Source: Benincasa hispida (lineage: Eukaryota > Streptophyta > Magnoliopsida > Cucurbitales > Cucurbitaceae). From it: a stretch of 64,000 nucleotides of DNA. Numbering within the stretch: the first letter of the stretch is position 1; each line of letters begins with the position of its first letter. The notes under the pieces were generated by a model. That model did not search any database, was not told the DNA's origin, and saw only the letters and a program-made list of their open reading frames with translations. The translations under genes were made by a program, and so were the position numbers. This document shows, piece after piece, positions 12,571 to 25,627 of the stretch. The stretch is from assembly GCF_009727055.1 (NCBI RefSeq), contig NC_052354.1, positions 1,552,898-1,616,897 on the forward strand, read 5' to 3'.

Positions 12571-13076
12571 AAACCTAAATTATGATTAACTATCCTACCA
12601 TTATAAGTACTAGGATACGAAATTTTTCCTTAAACAAATCCAACAAAAACACAATTTTTTTTTTTAAAAAAAAAAATCCAAATTTCAAGTTATAACTTCA
12701 AAACAGCTATTAATTTAAAAAGGCGGAAATTGATTCGGTCAAGAGAGGCAGCTACATATTTTCATTATGTCTCACATTAATTAAAAAAAGTTGACATATC
12801 TATGACCCTATTTTAGGTCAAATTAGACGTACTTCACCTCATAATTATGATTATTTATGACCCATTCTATGCATACAAATTTGTCATCCTTAATATTATT
12901 CTTTTCTGTAAATTTAAACATCTATATTACGTGTTTATGTATTTCTATTTTTATTTAAAAGTTCATTTTTACAATATACAAAGAGGAAAAATCGAATCTC
13001 TCTCATTTTGCGTATTATTAACTTCGAAGAATGGGAGAGCACTCGCAAAATTACCAAATTATTTGTCTGGGTTAAA

Positions 13077-13562
13077 AAGGTTATACTTTTAGTCATAAAG
13101 TTTTCAGTTTGATTTCAATTTAGTCATCCAATTTCAAAATGTTATAATTATGTCTTTGAAATTTGGGTTTTTTTCAACGTAATCCTAAGTTTTAAAATTT
13201 ATACTTTTGACCTCTATTTTTCACTAAATAGTCATTTATATTAAAATAGTTATAATTAAATTAAATTTTATTATTTTTCATCCATATTAAAATTAAATTC
13301 AAAATTTTACTTTATAACTATTTTACATTAATAAATATACACTAACGCCAAAATTGAAATTAAAATATAAAACTTGAAATATTGAGATTAAATTAAAATA
13401 AAATTTAAATTCAATAATAAAATAATAACATTTCGAAATATAAGAGTTAAATGGAATATAAACTCAAAACTGAAATTGGAAATGTCAAATTTTGAAATCT
13501 ACAGACGAATAAAAACCAAATTCAATGGACCAAAATGTTTTCTATTTTAATATAGTCACACA
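13077..13562. repeat. inverted-repeat (foldback-type) element
   Basis: The left half runs as 'tagtcatccaatttcaaaatg... tttgacctctattttt'. The right half, reverse-complemented, gives similar phrases ('cattttggtccattgaattt', 'aaatttgacatttccaat'), so the unit could fold into a long imperfect hairpin. It has no coding potential. Borders are approximate. Confidence 0.45.
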
Positions 13563-13935
13563 ATTTATTAATTTGTATATATTACTTAGTAATCCCATCT
13601 TAATTATTATTAATGTTATTATTATTTGCTGCTGTTTAGTTAAGGTTAAATTATACAGGATATGGTGAGATAGAGGTGGAAAATACTTCAATATAAGAAA
13701 TTTTCTCCAAAACAATAATTAAAAAAATGGCAGCTGTACGATTGTGAAATCATCATTTTAAATTATTTCTATTTATATTACACAACTTTTTTAAAAAAAC
13801 ATTCAACCAGTAATGTCAGAGTCATCGAATCATCAAAATCCAAGCTCAAGAAATAATAACAATAACAATAAAGCCAATAAGATCTTAACACGTGTTCCAA
13901 AAACCAGCTTACATAATAGAAATTTGATTAAAATT

Positions 13936-13957
13936 ATATATATATATATATATATAT
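13936..13957. repeat. (TA)n microsatellite
   Basis: An uninterrupted TA run. Similar runs occur at 14769-14815 and 15521-15546. No gene is seen between 13562 and 15835. Confidence 0.85.
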
Positions 13958-14249
13958 TGATAAATGGGTTGAATAAAATAAGTTAAAATAATTGTTAAAA
14001 AAAATTGAAAATTTTCAATGAAAAAGAAAAAGTCAAACTATTTACTAAAATAGTAAAAAGAATATTAGGGACCGATAGAAGTTTATGATTGATAAAGCAT
14101 AACAGAAATCTCTTAAGTGTCGGTTAGTGATAAAAACATATAGAAATCTAAAATGATTAAATTTTACTATTTTGTGTGAATATATATATATTTGAATATC
14201 TCCCAAAAAAAAATATAAAGTAAAACATATATTATTTAGCATAGTATGA

Positions 14250-14760
14250 CAAAGGGTAGATGGATCGAGTTGGATTGAATTGTGGTGTTTTTTGGACCAA
14301 CCCAAAAAATCGACTTGGTCAATTTAAACACCCAACACATGGTTTCCAATCAAATCCTCAAAATTCGAGTTCAATTGGGTTAGGTTATCAGGTTATTATT
14401 ATTTTTCTTCTTAATTTAAAATATTTAAATTTATTTATAACCCATCTAATAATTAAAATCTCATAAAACTAATTTCTTATGTAACAAACGTCTATTACGA
14501 GCTTTATGCAAAAACGAATATTCTTAAAAGAAAAAAACATAAAGAATTCATCAATTCATCAATTTTAAATATATATATCATTAACATATATGTAATTCGG
14601 ATTGGGTTAGGTTAATCCAATTTTTTTATTCAACTCTAGACTCAGCTCAATCCAAAAACAAAACTAACTCAATCCAACTCTAATAAATTGAGTTAGGTAA
14701 TCTTAATTGTTTGGATTGTTAGGTTATTTGAACAATCTTAGTGTTGACACCACATAATAA
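14250..14760. repeat. GGGTTGG/CCAACCC repeat, probable MITE
   Basis: Repeated TTGGGTTAGGTTA and AATCCAA(C/T) phrases in both orientations occur on the two flanks of an AT-rich centre. The same vocabulary is found at 32825-33185. The left half holds 'tggatcgagttggattg'; the right half holds 'ggattgttaggttatttg'. Borders and target duplication were not resolved. Confidence 0.35.
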
Positions 14761-15521
14761 ATAATATAATAATATATATATATATTATATTATATTATAT
14801 ATATTATATATATATTTGGTTACTTTTTTTTGGTAACAATCCAAAAATATTATATAATAATTAAAAATGTTTTTAATGAATACGGTACAATCCAAATTAT
14901 TATTGTTATTTTTTTGGTAGTTTGCAGTTTTGACTTCTAAATTAATTGAGATTATAATGAATATGGAAAGTTTGACAACGTTATCGTAATTAACATGAAA
15001 AAATTTTAGGTTGTTCTGACTAAGACGTTAAAAAAGATAATTATATCTCCCATGTAGTGCAATTATGTTTATTTTTTCCGTAAAAAGCTTTTAATATATT
15101 GTTGTATTTTTATGGGTTATTAATGTTTGTGTCAAAGTTTTTTAGGTCACAATCGGTAGTGTCATTTTATGACATAAATCATCATCTTAAAAGTCAATTG
15201 ATTAAATCCTCCAATCCTAGAGTTGTTGAATATATATATATTTGTAATAAAAAAAGGAGAATTTCAAAAATAGGAAAGAAAAACTATTTACACGAAATAA
15301 CAAAAAAATTACTGGTTCTTTTTAAAAGTCGATAGAGGCTTGATAGAAGTTTATAAGTATTTATCGTGATAGAAACTGATAAAAATTTATAAATGGAAAC
15401 TGATAGGAAGTTTATAAAGTATCTATAAGATTTTTTTTTCTGTAAATAGTTTGACAGTTTTTCTATATATGGAAATTTATCTAATAAAAACCTAAATTTA
15501 TAATTTCATGAATTTATCTGA

Positions 15522-15552
<31 letters not shown>

Positions 15553-15834
15553 GGTTAGGAATATTGAAATTGAAATATGCAAGTGTTTTTTTTTTTTTAA
15601 AAAAAAAAAAGTACTTAATGTTGATGATTTTGTTAAAGATTGCACTTTCACAATTATGACGAAGGATTAAAGATACGTGGATAATTTGTGTAGTTGATTA
15701 GAGATAAAGTAGACACAAATTTTTTACTTATAAATAAAAAGCTTTACATTTCATGCAAATATAAGGTAGAAAATAGAATTTATTATTACTTAAAAAGTTG
15801 AATCATTGTTAAAAGAAAGGAAAATATATATAAT

Positions 15835-16372
15835 TCCTAAATTTTTCATTCTAGTTTTTCATTTAATCCATATGTTTTAGAACGTTGCACTTTTACCCCT
15901 AATTTTTTAGTTTAATCGATATTTGGTTCTTAGATATCAAAATATTGCATTTTTTACACTTAATTTTGAGTTTTTTTTTTTTTTTTTTTTTTTTCTATTT
16001 AGTACCTAGGCTTTAAGATTTACACGTTTGGTATTAATAATTTTATTAAGTACTTGCTCTTAGACATTGGTGTTAATGTCTATTAATTAATTTCAAATAA
16101 TTATAATTAATTTAGTTTTCACTAATTTCTCATAAGTAGAAATCAATCAAATATTTTCACATCATAATTATTTTTAAATTAATTACTCAAAAGTTAATAC
16201 AAATATCCAATAATCGAGCATTAGAAAAACCTGGAGCAAAAAATATAAAAAATTGAACGTAAGAACCAAATGAAAATTGAACTCAAATACAAGGTTAAAA
16301 ATATAACATTTTAAAATTTAAGAACATAATGGAAACTAGATTCAAGACCCAGAGACAAAAAATATATATATT
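15835..16372. repeat. long imperfect inverted repeat
   Basis: Left-arm phrases ('tttggttcttaga', 'tttctatttagtacc') return in reverse complement on the right ('taagaaccaaatg', 'agacccagagaca'), and the centre around 16090-16200 is itself palindromic in character. It resembles the element at 13077 in using 'atttggttc/tttagtcc' wording. It contains no gene and a long T run at about 15971-15995. Confidence 0.45.
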
Positions 16373-16639
16373 TTTTAAATAAATTATTTTGTACATTTTA
16401 GGTTAATTTTTTCCCCTCCAACAAGGTTTCCTTTTATTATGCAACATTTGAATATGAAAGTATAGTTAAACACTATTTTGGCCCAATACTAGTTTTATTC
16501 CATTTTAGTCTATGTATTTTCAAACGGTAGTTCAAATATTTCTCTATAATAAATCTTAATTTAGCTTCCAATAAATGTTTAAAAATCTAGTGTAGTCCTT
16601 GTTACCTACCTAACTCAACCCAAATACATAAGACCTATT

Positions 16640-17200
16640 CGGTAGAGAATCTGATAGAAATTTGAAATACAAGGAATTTCAATGAAAAATGTTAAATTAA
16701 ATTCTATATTTTTCAAACACGTGCCATTCAAAAATTGATTTTTTAATTTAAACAATTATTTAAAATGTATTGATACTATATTTATAAATTATTAAAACTA
16801 GTTGTAATTATTTATTAAATATTAGTTAAAAATAAATTATTATGAATTTTATTTATGAACATATTTTATGTTAAAAGAATATGATTATTATTTCGTAATA
16901 TTTTATATAATTTATAATACATTATATTATACACATTTTAATTTTGAAAAAATGATTTGAGTCAACATGACATACTATATTTCTATATATTATTATCTTT
17001 ATTTAATATAATTATGATTTTTAAAAATTTAAAATTCAAAATCTTGATATAAATAAAATGTACTGGTTTAGATAAAAAATCCGAAAACAGGTTTTAGAAA
17101 TAATTAATTGGATTTAATTATCAAATACATATTTGTTTAACTTAGTTGAAGTTGAAAATCAAACAAATCCTTTATTAAACCGACAAAGGAATTTTGTTTT
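16640..17200 (+). repeat. dispersed ~0.5-kb AT-rich repeat, copy 1
   Basis: Shares an ordered series of phrases with 17728-18130: 'atatttataaattat', 'aaaactagttgta', 'tttatgttaaaagaa', 'acatgaca', 'atttaatata'. A third copy in reverse orientation follows the copia element at about 27640-27890. It is non-coding. Confidence 0.5.
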
Positions 17201-17727
17201 TTATTTTAAATGTTAGAAATAAAATATTTCTATAGAAAATGCTTTAGAAAAAAAAAGGCTTAAATTAGAATGTATATTACATTTATGAACTCTTTTTAGC
17301 ACGACAGGGAGTGACAGAATTGAACTACGGGCCGAAAATTTGTTTTTCTCTTTCTTTTTTTCCTTTTTAAAAACGTAAGAAATAATAAAAATGTTTGTAT
17401 TAAAAAATATTTTGAAAAAAGTGCTTAAATTAGAATATAGATTAATTGATAATTTTTTAGTACAAAGGAGAGATGATTTTTTTTTTCCAGTACAATGGGG
17501 TGAGATAATTCAAACTACACATCAACGCCAAAATTTTGTTTTTCACTTTTTTTAAAAAAAATAATATTAAGAGGACAGAAATATTGTACAAAAAGGGAAA
17601 AAAGAAAAAAAGAAAAAAAAAGGGCTTAAGTTATAATTCAGATTAATTTACAAATTAGTACAATAAATAAGATAAATAAGAGTGAGATAAGTTTTAAAAA
17701 AATAGTTGTATTTCAATATTTTTAAAA

Positions 17728-18130
17728 TAGGCGTTTATTTGGTAGACGATTCAAAAACTATATTCTAATTTAAACGATGGTTTAAAATATGTTTGATATT
17801 ATATTTATAAATTATAAAACTAGTTGTAGTTTTCAACTAAATACTAGTGGATGATACACTATCATTAATTTATTTATGAATGTGTTTTATGTTAAAAGAA
17901 ACTCGAACAATTGTTTTTTTTTTAAAGATTATATAATTTATATAATATAAACATATTCTAATGTTAAAAAAAAAAAAAAAATTAAAAGTCGAAGTTATAA
18001 CATGACATCCAGTATTTCTAAATGCTTTATTTAATATAGTTTAACATTTTAAAATTCAAAATTTAAAATCCGAATAACAATGAAAATATAAAAACGTTGT
18101 TTTCAAAATTGGCATTATTTGGACTATAAT
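17728..18130 (+). repeat. dispersed ~0.5-kb AT-rich repeat, copy 2
   Basis: Same order of phrases as copy 1. It begins at 'gcgtttatttggtagacgattc' and lies just upstream of the copia insertion at 18261. Between the two copies (17220-17720) there is only AT-rich DNA with no gene. Confidence 0.5.
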
Positions 18131-18255
18131 TTTTTTTTTTTAAAAAAAAAAAATAACTGTTTTAAGGTTGAATTAAGTGATATGGAAACATAAAAATAGA
18201 ATTCGTATTGCAAATCAAAATAGACACAGGTCTGTTTTGTTCGCAGTCTGGATTC

Positions 18256-18260
18256 TGTTT
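18256..18260. repeat. target site duplication TGTTT of the first copia element (left)
   Basis: TGTTT directly precedes the left LTR and is repeated exactly at 27598-27602 after the right LTR. A 5-bp duplication is the normal outcome of LTR-retrotransposon integration, so these are the true ends. Confidence 0.93.
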
Positions 18261-20238
18261 TGTTGGATTTTATGTCATAAAACTCGTAGTTTGTAAATTA
18301 ATAAACATATTCTTGTTTATTTTTCGATAAAGTTATTATTGAAATAGTAATCTTGAATCCAATAAACTAAGGTTCTGAAGCTATTTAATGTAGTTTGAAC
18401 TTTATGTAATGACATAAATGTGGATCAAGTTCAAATATATAGCCAAAATGGTCTATAGTACATGAATAAGGTTGGATGCCTTATTCTGGGACACTATGGA
18501 TGCAACCCACTTTGTAGTTAGTACAAACAATGTTGATCCTGAATCGTTCATATAGATATATGTGAGTGGGGGCATCCTATGCAGTGAGTTTGCATAAGAC
18601 TGAACCATAAATAGTCACTTTTTACGTTCTAAATGTCGTTTTATGTATAAAACTGGCTATTTCGTTAATTGATGACCTAGGTAACTTAATCTTAATCTTG
18701 AGCTAACTATGAACTCCTGTTCACTCGAAATTATCCTTAGATCTACATAGGTAAGGCAGCTCATCATCGCTGGTCCAATAAGCCTCCCATTTCAGGGGTA
18801 AGATAAGGTGGGATAGTTGGGAACATAGGGTGCAAGATGAAATTCACTTCTACCCATTATAGGGATAAGTAGATAGGTTGTTCCCTTAGTAAACTGAATC
18901 CAGGTCTTGAACAAGGGGTCCCACCATCTTCTTGGCCTGAGAGGGGTTCGGTTTATAGGTTGGACCTTAAACCAATTGTTCATTAGAAGATTAGTGGAAC
19001 TTAAGGAACAAGATGTAGTCTTGGGGGTAAAACGATTTTTATGACCCAGTCGAGATTACAAACAACTTGTGAAGGATTAACTTACTAATCATGGTTATAT
19101 CAAATGGACACAAATATATCTATAGTAAGGGGAGTGCAACTACGGGACTATAGTGGAATGACCTGTTAGTTAACGAATGTTGGTTAGATCCGTCTAAAGA
19201 GTTTAACCAGCTAATCTCGGATCGTTGGAGCCCATGATCTATAGGTCCATTAGGTTCCCCTACTAGCTCATATGGAATAGACTTAGAACGGTATGATAGA
19301 ATGATTTGAATTGTTCGAATTAGGTGAAGAGAGAGAAACCGACAAGTATATGTGATATAGTAGTTGATTTTTTAGTTTAGAGATACAATTTTAATATTTA
19401 AATGTGATCTAAATATCAAGAATATGAATATGTTCATATTCGGAAGTTCGGAAATAATGGAAATGGTAAAAAATGTAAAAAGCCAAATAGTTAACTTTTG
19501 ACTTTGAAAAGTCAAACTTTGTCCGACCTTATATTCAAATGTGATTTGAATTTCGAGAAAATGAATGTTGATTCTTGTTCGGGAGGTCAAAATTAGTCAA
19601 CACGGAAAAAAATTATGAAAAGTCAAAATGTTGACTTTTTGGTCAAAGTTTGATTTTAACCAGATGACTATTTTGCCCTTTGACTAAAGTTAGTGGAAAA
19701 ATCCAAACTTTTGTTGGATAATTCCACTAACAAAATGGTGGGCTAGGTGTTGACTTATAGTGGAGACATTAAGCTCACTAAGAGAGTGGATTATAGGTGT
19801 TGGATTTTTATGGATTTGTTTTATGCAAATGTTGCACGGTTTTTTCCTATAAAATGAGCTTTTGAATTTAGATTAAATACTTTTGCCATTTTTGCAAAAA
19901 TTAGTTTTCATAAATGGACTGAAAAATTAAAAACCCAAACCCAAACCCAAATTCATTCTTATTTTTTCATCTCTTTCTCTCTCTCGGTTTTCTTCATCCA
20001 TTGGGTCCCACAACTCAGTTTTGAGTCCAGAGGATAGTAGGTCAACTCTAGTGGTGGTCCGGAAGAGTTCAGGTCGAGATTCAGTGAGGAAAAACGTTGT
20101 TTGAGAGCTACAAAGGTTGTTCCTATCCACTTTTATTTACTGTCTTTTCCTTCATTTGCATGCTAATTTCCTTTTGATTAGAAACAATTAGAATGTAATT
20201 AGATCCTTATTCCGCTGCGTATGTCTCGTGTTCCATCA
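18261..20238 (+). repeat. left LTR of the first copia element
   Basis: 1,978 bp, TG...CA bounded. Matched along its whole length by 25628-27597. Related but diverged LTR sequence is also found at 48355-49000 and, reversed, at 58645-58795, so the family has several members in this window. Confidence 0.92.
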
Positions 20239-20240
20239 TG

Positions 20241-20252
20241 TGGTATCAGAGC
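20241..20252 (+). other. primer binding site (initiator tRNA-Met)
   Basis: TGGTATCAGAGC, complementary to the 3' end of plant initiator tRNA-Met, begins two bases after the LTR's terminal CA. This is the standard plant copia arrangement and fixes the element's orientation. Confidence 0.9.
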
Positions 20253-22230
20253 ATGCTTTAATTATGCTCAATTACTTTTGGTGGGTGTTTTTTTCTTTTC
20301 TATTCAAATGTTGAATGAAATGTGCACTAAAGTGGATTTATTATGATTTTAGCATTGTTTTTCTTTAAATTTCTTGTGGAAATTTGTAATTGCTCACATG
20401 TTTATGAGCATTAATGTGTGAAAAAGGGTTCGTAAATTTGTTGGAGTCATTAGAGTTAAAATTAGGTTGTAATTGCTTGATTCCAAGAGAGAGGATAGCA
20501 GCAAAAATGGAGAAAAATTGATCACAAACCTAGAATTAGCTTTCAGACCCAAGAGACTGCTCCCAGACCCGACCCGAGCAGCGATCTGACTCGGTTCGGA
20601 GAAGCCCCGCATGCCTGCCCCGCCTGGATCCAACCCGCCTGCGCTTCCGTTGACTGTGCCAGCGAGCGTTGACCATCCGGTCCAACCGGTCTATTTGACA
20701 TGGTTGAGCCGGTTTGACCGGTTCAACTTGGTTTTTGGTATTTTTGGGTTGGTTCGAGTGGTTTCTGAGTGGTTCCAAATGGTTCAAAATGTTTGAAGCC
20801 GGTTTGGAGGAGCTGATTGCTGATTTGTGTAATAAATTAGTTATTTGTTTTGTTTTTAATGCCGAAATCGGTCCACTTTAGTGTTGTTTACCTATTATGC
20901 ATGTGATGTATAATGTTGTTTGATTATGTGTGCATATAGTATGTCATATAGTTTTAAAACCCCACCATAGGAAAAACATGTGACATGCATTTGTTATATG
21001 TTATAAGTGTTGTAAAATATATACTATGCATGCTTAGTTTTAATATAAGTGTTATATTAAAACATGTTTGATTGAAGGAAGCATGTTATAGATGAATACT
21101 CTAGGGTTGTAATTGTTATAAAATAATCTAGACTTCTAAAATCTATAACAAAGATAAGATGCATGCTCATTTAGGGTTAACCATCGAGCAATCCAATTTT
21201 CATAGAAAATAGGTCGATATCTTGTAAAACCGAAGTTACAAGAAAACTCACCCAGCAAGATCTTGGCAAAAAGTCAGATAAGATGACTAAGGTTGAAGGT
21301 TTTTAAGTTGACGATTCACGGAACACCTACTACCTGGAGATCGAGCTGGCATCTGAGTTAGGTTAAACCGGTTTTATGAGCATGCGTGAGCGGTGTGAGG
21401 TAATAAAATTTGTTTATCACCTAAACATCGAAGGTTAAAAATCCAGTATAAAAGTTATACTCGGATGAATCACCTAGACTTAGGATATGTTTAGTTAGCC
21501 GAAATATATCGCTAAACATTTTATACCCTAACCGTCTAGAACACTTCAACTGGAAAGAAGTAATGTACTTTTAGCTCTAGCATCCCTAAGAGTTCACACC
21601 GTGAGATTCATACTTGGCTTTGGGTCACCCTGGTAGCGGACTCCATTCGAAGAGTGTTTGCATGAGTCAATACCAAGGTGAATAGGGGAAGTTATTCATA
21701 GTAAGTGGGAGAAGTGTGTCACCACATCCTATGGTCTCTTCCATTAGGTCGCATCGTGAGATTCCTATAATGCGCCTGCATGTCTGTCTTGGAGCGACCT
21801 TACTAATCGGAAGGCTGTATTATAGGATTCGGAACTTCGCGAACTCTAGAAATTGATAAGGTCTCTCAGGTCCGTTTTCATTCTTGTCTTTCTAACTTCA
21901 GGAGCATAATGATTCCGATATTTGAGGTCTGAAAATGGAGGGCCACACTTACGAGAATTACTAAGTCTTATTAAATTCTTGACCAAAGTAGCAATAACTA
22001 AGTTACTATAGGAATAAGAGTTATTCTGGTGATAGTATCTAGTCAAGATAGTCTTGGTTCAACGGAGGAATAGTCGATCACCCCTTGGTGAAGGTTATTC
22101 TAAACCATTGAAATATCGTTGCAAAATATAATAATGAAGGGTACATTATTAGATTTTTTTGCTAAACTTGATTGGATTTAAAAGATTAATGTTTTTTTTT
22201 ACTAAAAAGGATATGTTTTTTCTTTTTAGC
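20253..22230 (+). other. untranslated leader of the copia element
   Basis: Nearly 2 kb between primer site and gag without a credible coding frame. It includes a GC-rich patch (about 20560-20800) with repeated CCGGTTTGACC-like words. A packaging or dimerisation role is possible for such leaders but nothing here shows it. Confidence 0.5.
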
Positions 22231-25200
22231 ATGACTAGCTCTTTAGATCAACTCTTAGCTTCCAAGAAACTAAACGACGATAATTACTCAACATGGAAAA
22301 ATAATCTGAATTCAACACTAGTAATAGATGACCTGAGATTTGTCTTAACTGAGGAATGTTCTCAGGCCTTTGTCTCGAAAGAAGCACAAGGTAAATATGA
22401 TTTACTAGTTGCTGAATCATGTTTAGTGGAGTATGATATTTCAACCTGGATATTGGATTCATGAGCCACTAATCATATTTTCTTCTCTTTTCAGGAAACT
22501 AGTTACTGGAAAAAGCTAGAAGAAGGTGAGATCACCCTCAAGGTTGGAACAGGAGAGGTCGTCTCGGCCAAAGCAGTGGGAGACTTGAAGTTTTTTTTCA
22601 TTGATAGATATATCATACTTAAAGATGTTTTGTATGCTCCTAAAATGAGACAAAATTTAATATCTATCACATGTATATTGGAACAAATGTATAAAATATC
22701 TTTTAAAGTTAATGAAGCATTCATTTTCAGAAAAGGTATTCAAATTTGTTCTGCTATACTTGAAAACAACTTATATAAGTTAAGACCAACTAAAGAAAAA
22801 TTTGTCTTAAATACCGAGATGTTTAGAACAGTCGAAACTCAGAATAAAAGATAAAAAGTTTCTTCTAATATCTATCTATGGCACTTAAGACTTAGTCACA
22901 TAAATCTCAATAGGATCGAGAAATTGGTTAAGAATGGACTTCTAAATCAGTTAGAAGACAATTCTTTACCTCCATATGAGTCTTGTCTTGAGGGAAAAAT
23001 GACTAAGAGATCTTTTATTGGAAAAGGTCTCAGAGCCACAATACCTTTAGAGTTCGTACATTCGGACATCTGTGGACCGATGAATGTCAAAGCTCGAGGT
23101 GGGTATGAATATTTCATCAGTTTTATTGATGATTATTCAAGGTATGGTAATATTTACCTAATGCATCACAAGTCTGGTTCTTTTGAAAAGTTCAAAGAAT
23201 ATAAGGTTGAGGTTTAGAACTAGTTAGGTAAAACAATTAAGACACTATGATCAGATCGAGGTGAGGAGTACATGGACTTAAGATTCCAAGATTATATGAT
23301 AGAACACGGAATCAAGTCATAACTCTTTGTACCTAATATGCCTTAGCAGAACGGTGTATCTGAAAGAAGAAACAGAACCTTGTTGGACATGGTTCGCTCG
23401 ATGATGAGCTTTGCTGAGTTACCTGATTCCTTTTGGGGACATACATTAGAGACTGCTGTCTATATTTTGAATAACGTTCCTTCTAAAAGTGTTTCAGAAA
23501 TACCTTACGAGCTATGAAAAGGGCGTAAAGGTAATTTACGTCACTTTAGGATTTGAGGATGTCCGACACACATGTTGGTGCAAAATCCTAAAAAATTGGA
23601 ATGTCGTTTAAAACTATGCCTATTTGTAGATTATCTAAAAGAAACAAAAGATGGTTTATTTTACGATCCTCAAGAGAATAAGGTATTTGTATCGAAAAAT
23701 TTCACATTCTTAGAGGAAGACCACATAAGAAGTCATCAACCTTGCAGTAGACTAGTATTGAATGAAATTTCTAAAGACGCTACAAATAGAACTAGTTCAT
23801 CTACTAAAGTAGTAGATAAAATTAGTACATCTGATCAGTCACATCCTTCTCAAGAGTTGAGAATGCCTCGACGTAGTGGGAGGGTTGTTCATCAGCCTGA
23901 CCATTACTTGGGTTTAACAGAAACACAAATCGTCATACTTGATGACAACATAGAGGATCCATCGACTTATAAATAGGTGATAAAAGATGTGGATCGTGAT
24001 GAGTGGGTCAAAGCCATGGACCTTGAAATGGAGTCTATGTACTTCAATTCTATCTGGGAACTTGTAGACCGACCAAATGATGTAAAACCAATTGGTTGTA
24101 AGTGGATCTACAAGAGAAAACAAGATCAAGCCGGTAAAGTACAGACTTTTAAGGCTCGACTTGTGGCAAAGGGTTATACTTAGAGAGAGGGAGTGGACTA
24201 TGAAGAAACTTTCTCTCCCGTTGCCATGCTTAAGTCGATTAGAATACTCTTATCCATCGCCACCTTTTATAACTATGAAATTTGGCAGATGGATGTCAAG
24301 ACAACCTTTTTAGATGACGATTTTGAGGAGAGTATCTATATGATTCAACCAGAGATGTTTATTACACAAGATCAAGAACAAAAGGTTTGTAAGCTTCAAA
24401 AATCCATTTATGGATTGAAACAAGCTTCTAGATCTTGGAATATAAGATCAAATCTTATGACTTTGAACAGAATGTTGACGAGCCTTGTGTTTACAAGAAG
24501 ATCGTTAATTCTACTATAGCGTTCTTAGTTTTATATGTTGACGATATTCTACTCATTGGGAATGAGGTAGGTTACCTAACTGACATTAAGAAATGGCTAG
24601 CAACGCAGTCCCAAATGAAAGATTTGGGAAATGCGCAGTATGTTCTCGGGATTCAGATTATTCGGAACCTTAAGAACAGAATACTAGCCATGTCTCAAGC
24701 AACTTATATAGACAAAATGTTATCTAGGTATAAGATGTAGAATTCCAAGTTACCTTACAGATATGAAATTCATTTGTCAAAGGATCAATGTCCTAAGACA
24801 CCTCAAGAGGTTGAGAAAATAAGACGCATTCCCTATGCTTCTGCAGTAGGGAGCCTGATGTATGCAATGTTATGTACTAGACCTGACATATGCTACGCAG
24901 TAGAGATAGTCAATAGGTATCAGTCCAATCCTGGATATGATCATTGGACTGCCGTTAAGAATATCCTCAAGTATCTTAGGAGAACGAGGAGCTACATGCT
25001 CATGTATGGTACTAAGGATTTAATCCTTACTGGATACACTGAATCTGATTTTCAAACTGATGAAGATGCTAGAAAGTGTACATCTGGATCAGTGTTCACT
25101 CTTAACGGAGGAGTAGTAGTATGGAGAAGCGTAAAACAAACCTGTATAGCTGAATCCACAATGGAAGCTGAATACGTAGTTGCTTGCGAAGCAGCAAAAG

Positions 25201-25499
25201 AAGTAGTATGGTTGAGGAAATTCTTGACAGGTTTGGAGGTCGTTCCAAATATGCATCTACATATCACCCTATATTGTGATAATAGTGGTGTAGTTGCAAA
25301 TTCAAGAGAACCAATAAGCCACAAGCGCGACAAGCATATTGAGCACAAATACCATCTGATCCGGGAGATTGTACATCGTGGAGACATTGTAGTAACTCAG
25401 ATATCTTCTGAGCAAAATATTGCCGATCTTTTTACAAAGGCCCTCACGGCTAAAGTGTTTGAAGGTCACCTACAGAGTTTAGGTCTACGAAGTTTATAA
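22231..25499 (+). pseudogene. copia gag-pol polyprotein, internally deleted and interrupted
   Basis: Starts MTSSLDQLLASKKLN (gag head). After about 50 residues it jumps to 'AQGKYDLL', so the middle of gag and its zinc knuckle are missing. The protease motif DSGATNH reads DS-stop-ATNH (TGA at 22462-22464, probably from GGA). Integrase follows, with WHLRLSH...CLEGK in place of the second zinc cysteine pair (only one C kept) and LEFVHSDICGP. Reverse transcriptase has LYVDDILLI, and RNase H ends ADLFTKAL. Further stops occur at about 22852, 23216, 23520, 23975 and 24181, and a frameshift at about 24440. RT to RNase H from 24435 on is almost open. Non-functional as a whole. Confidence 0.9.
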
Positions 25500-25627
25500 A
25501 CTAGGACAAGTGGGAGAACTTTTGGGTATATGCCCTAGTTTATTGTATTCATATGTTTATTGTACAATGTTTCTCACTTAATCAACATTGTGATACTCCG
25601 TTAGTAGTTTTAATCCAAGTGGGACTT

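Noticed and set aside
20611..20796. Proline-rich frame in the copia leader
   Set aside because: Short, repetitive CCGGTTTGACC words, with no start context or homologous domain; it lies in the untranslated leader.
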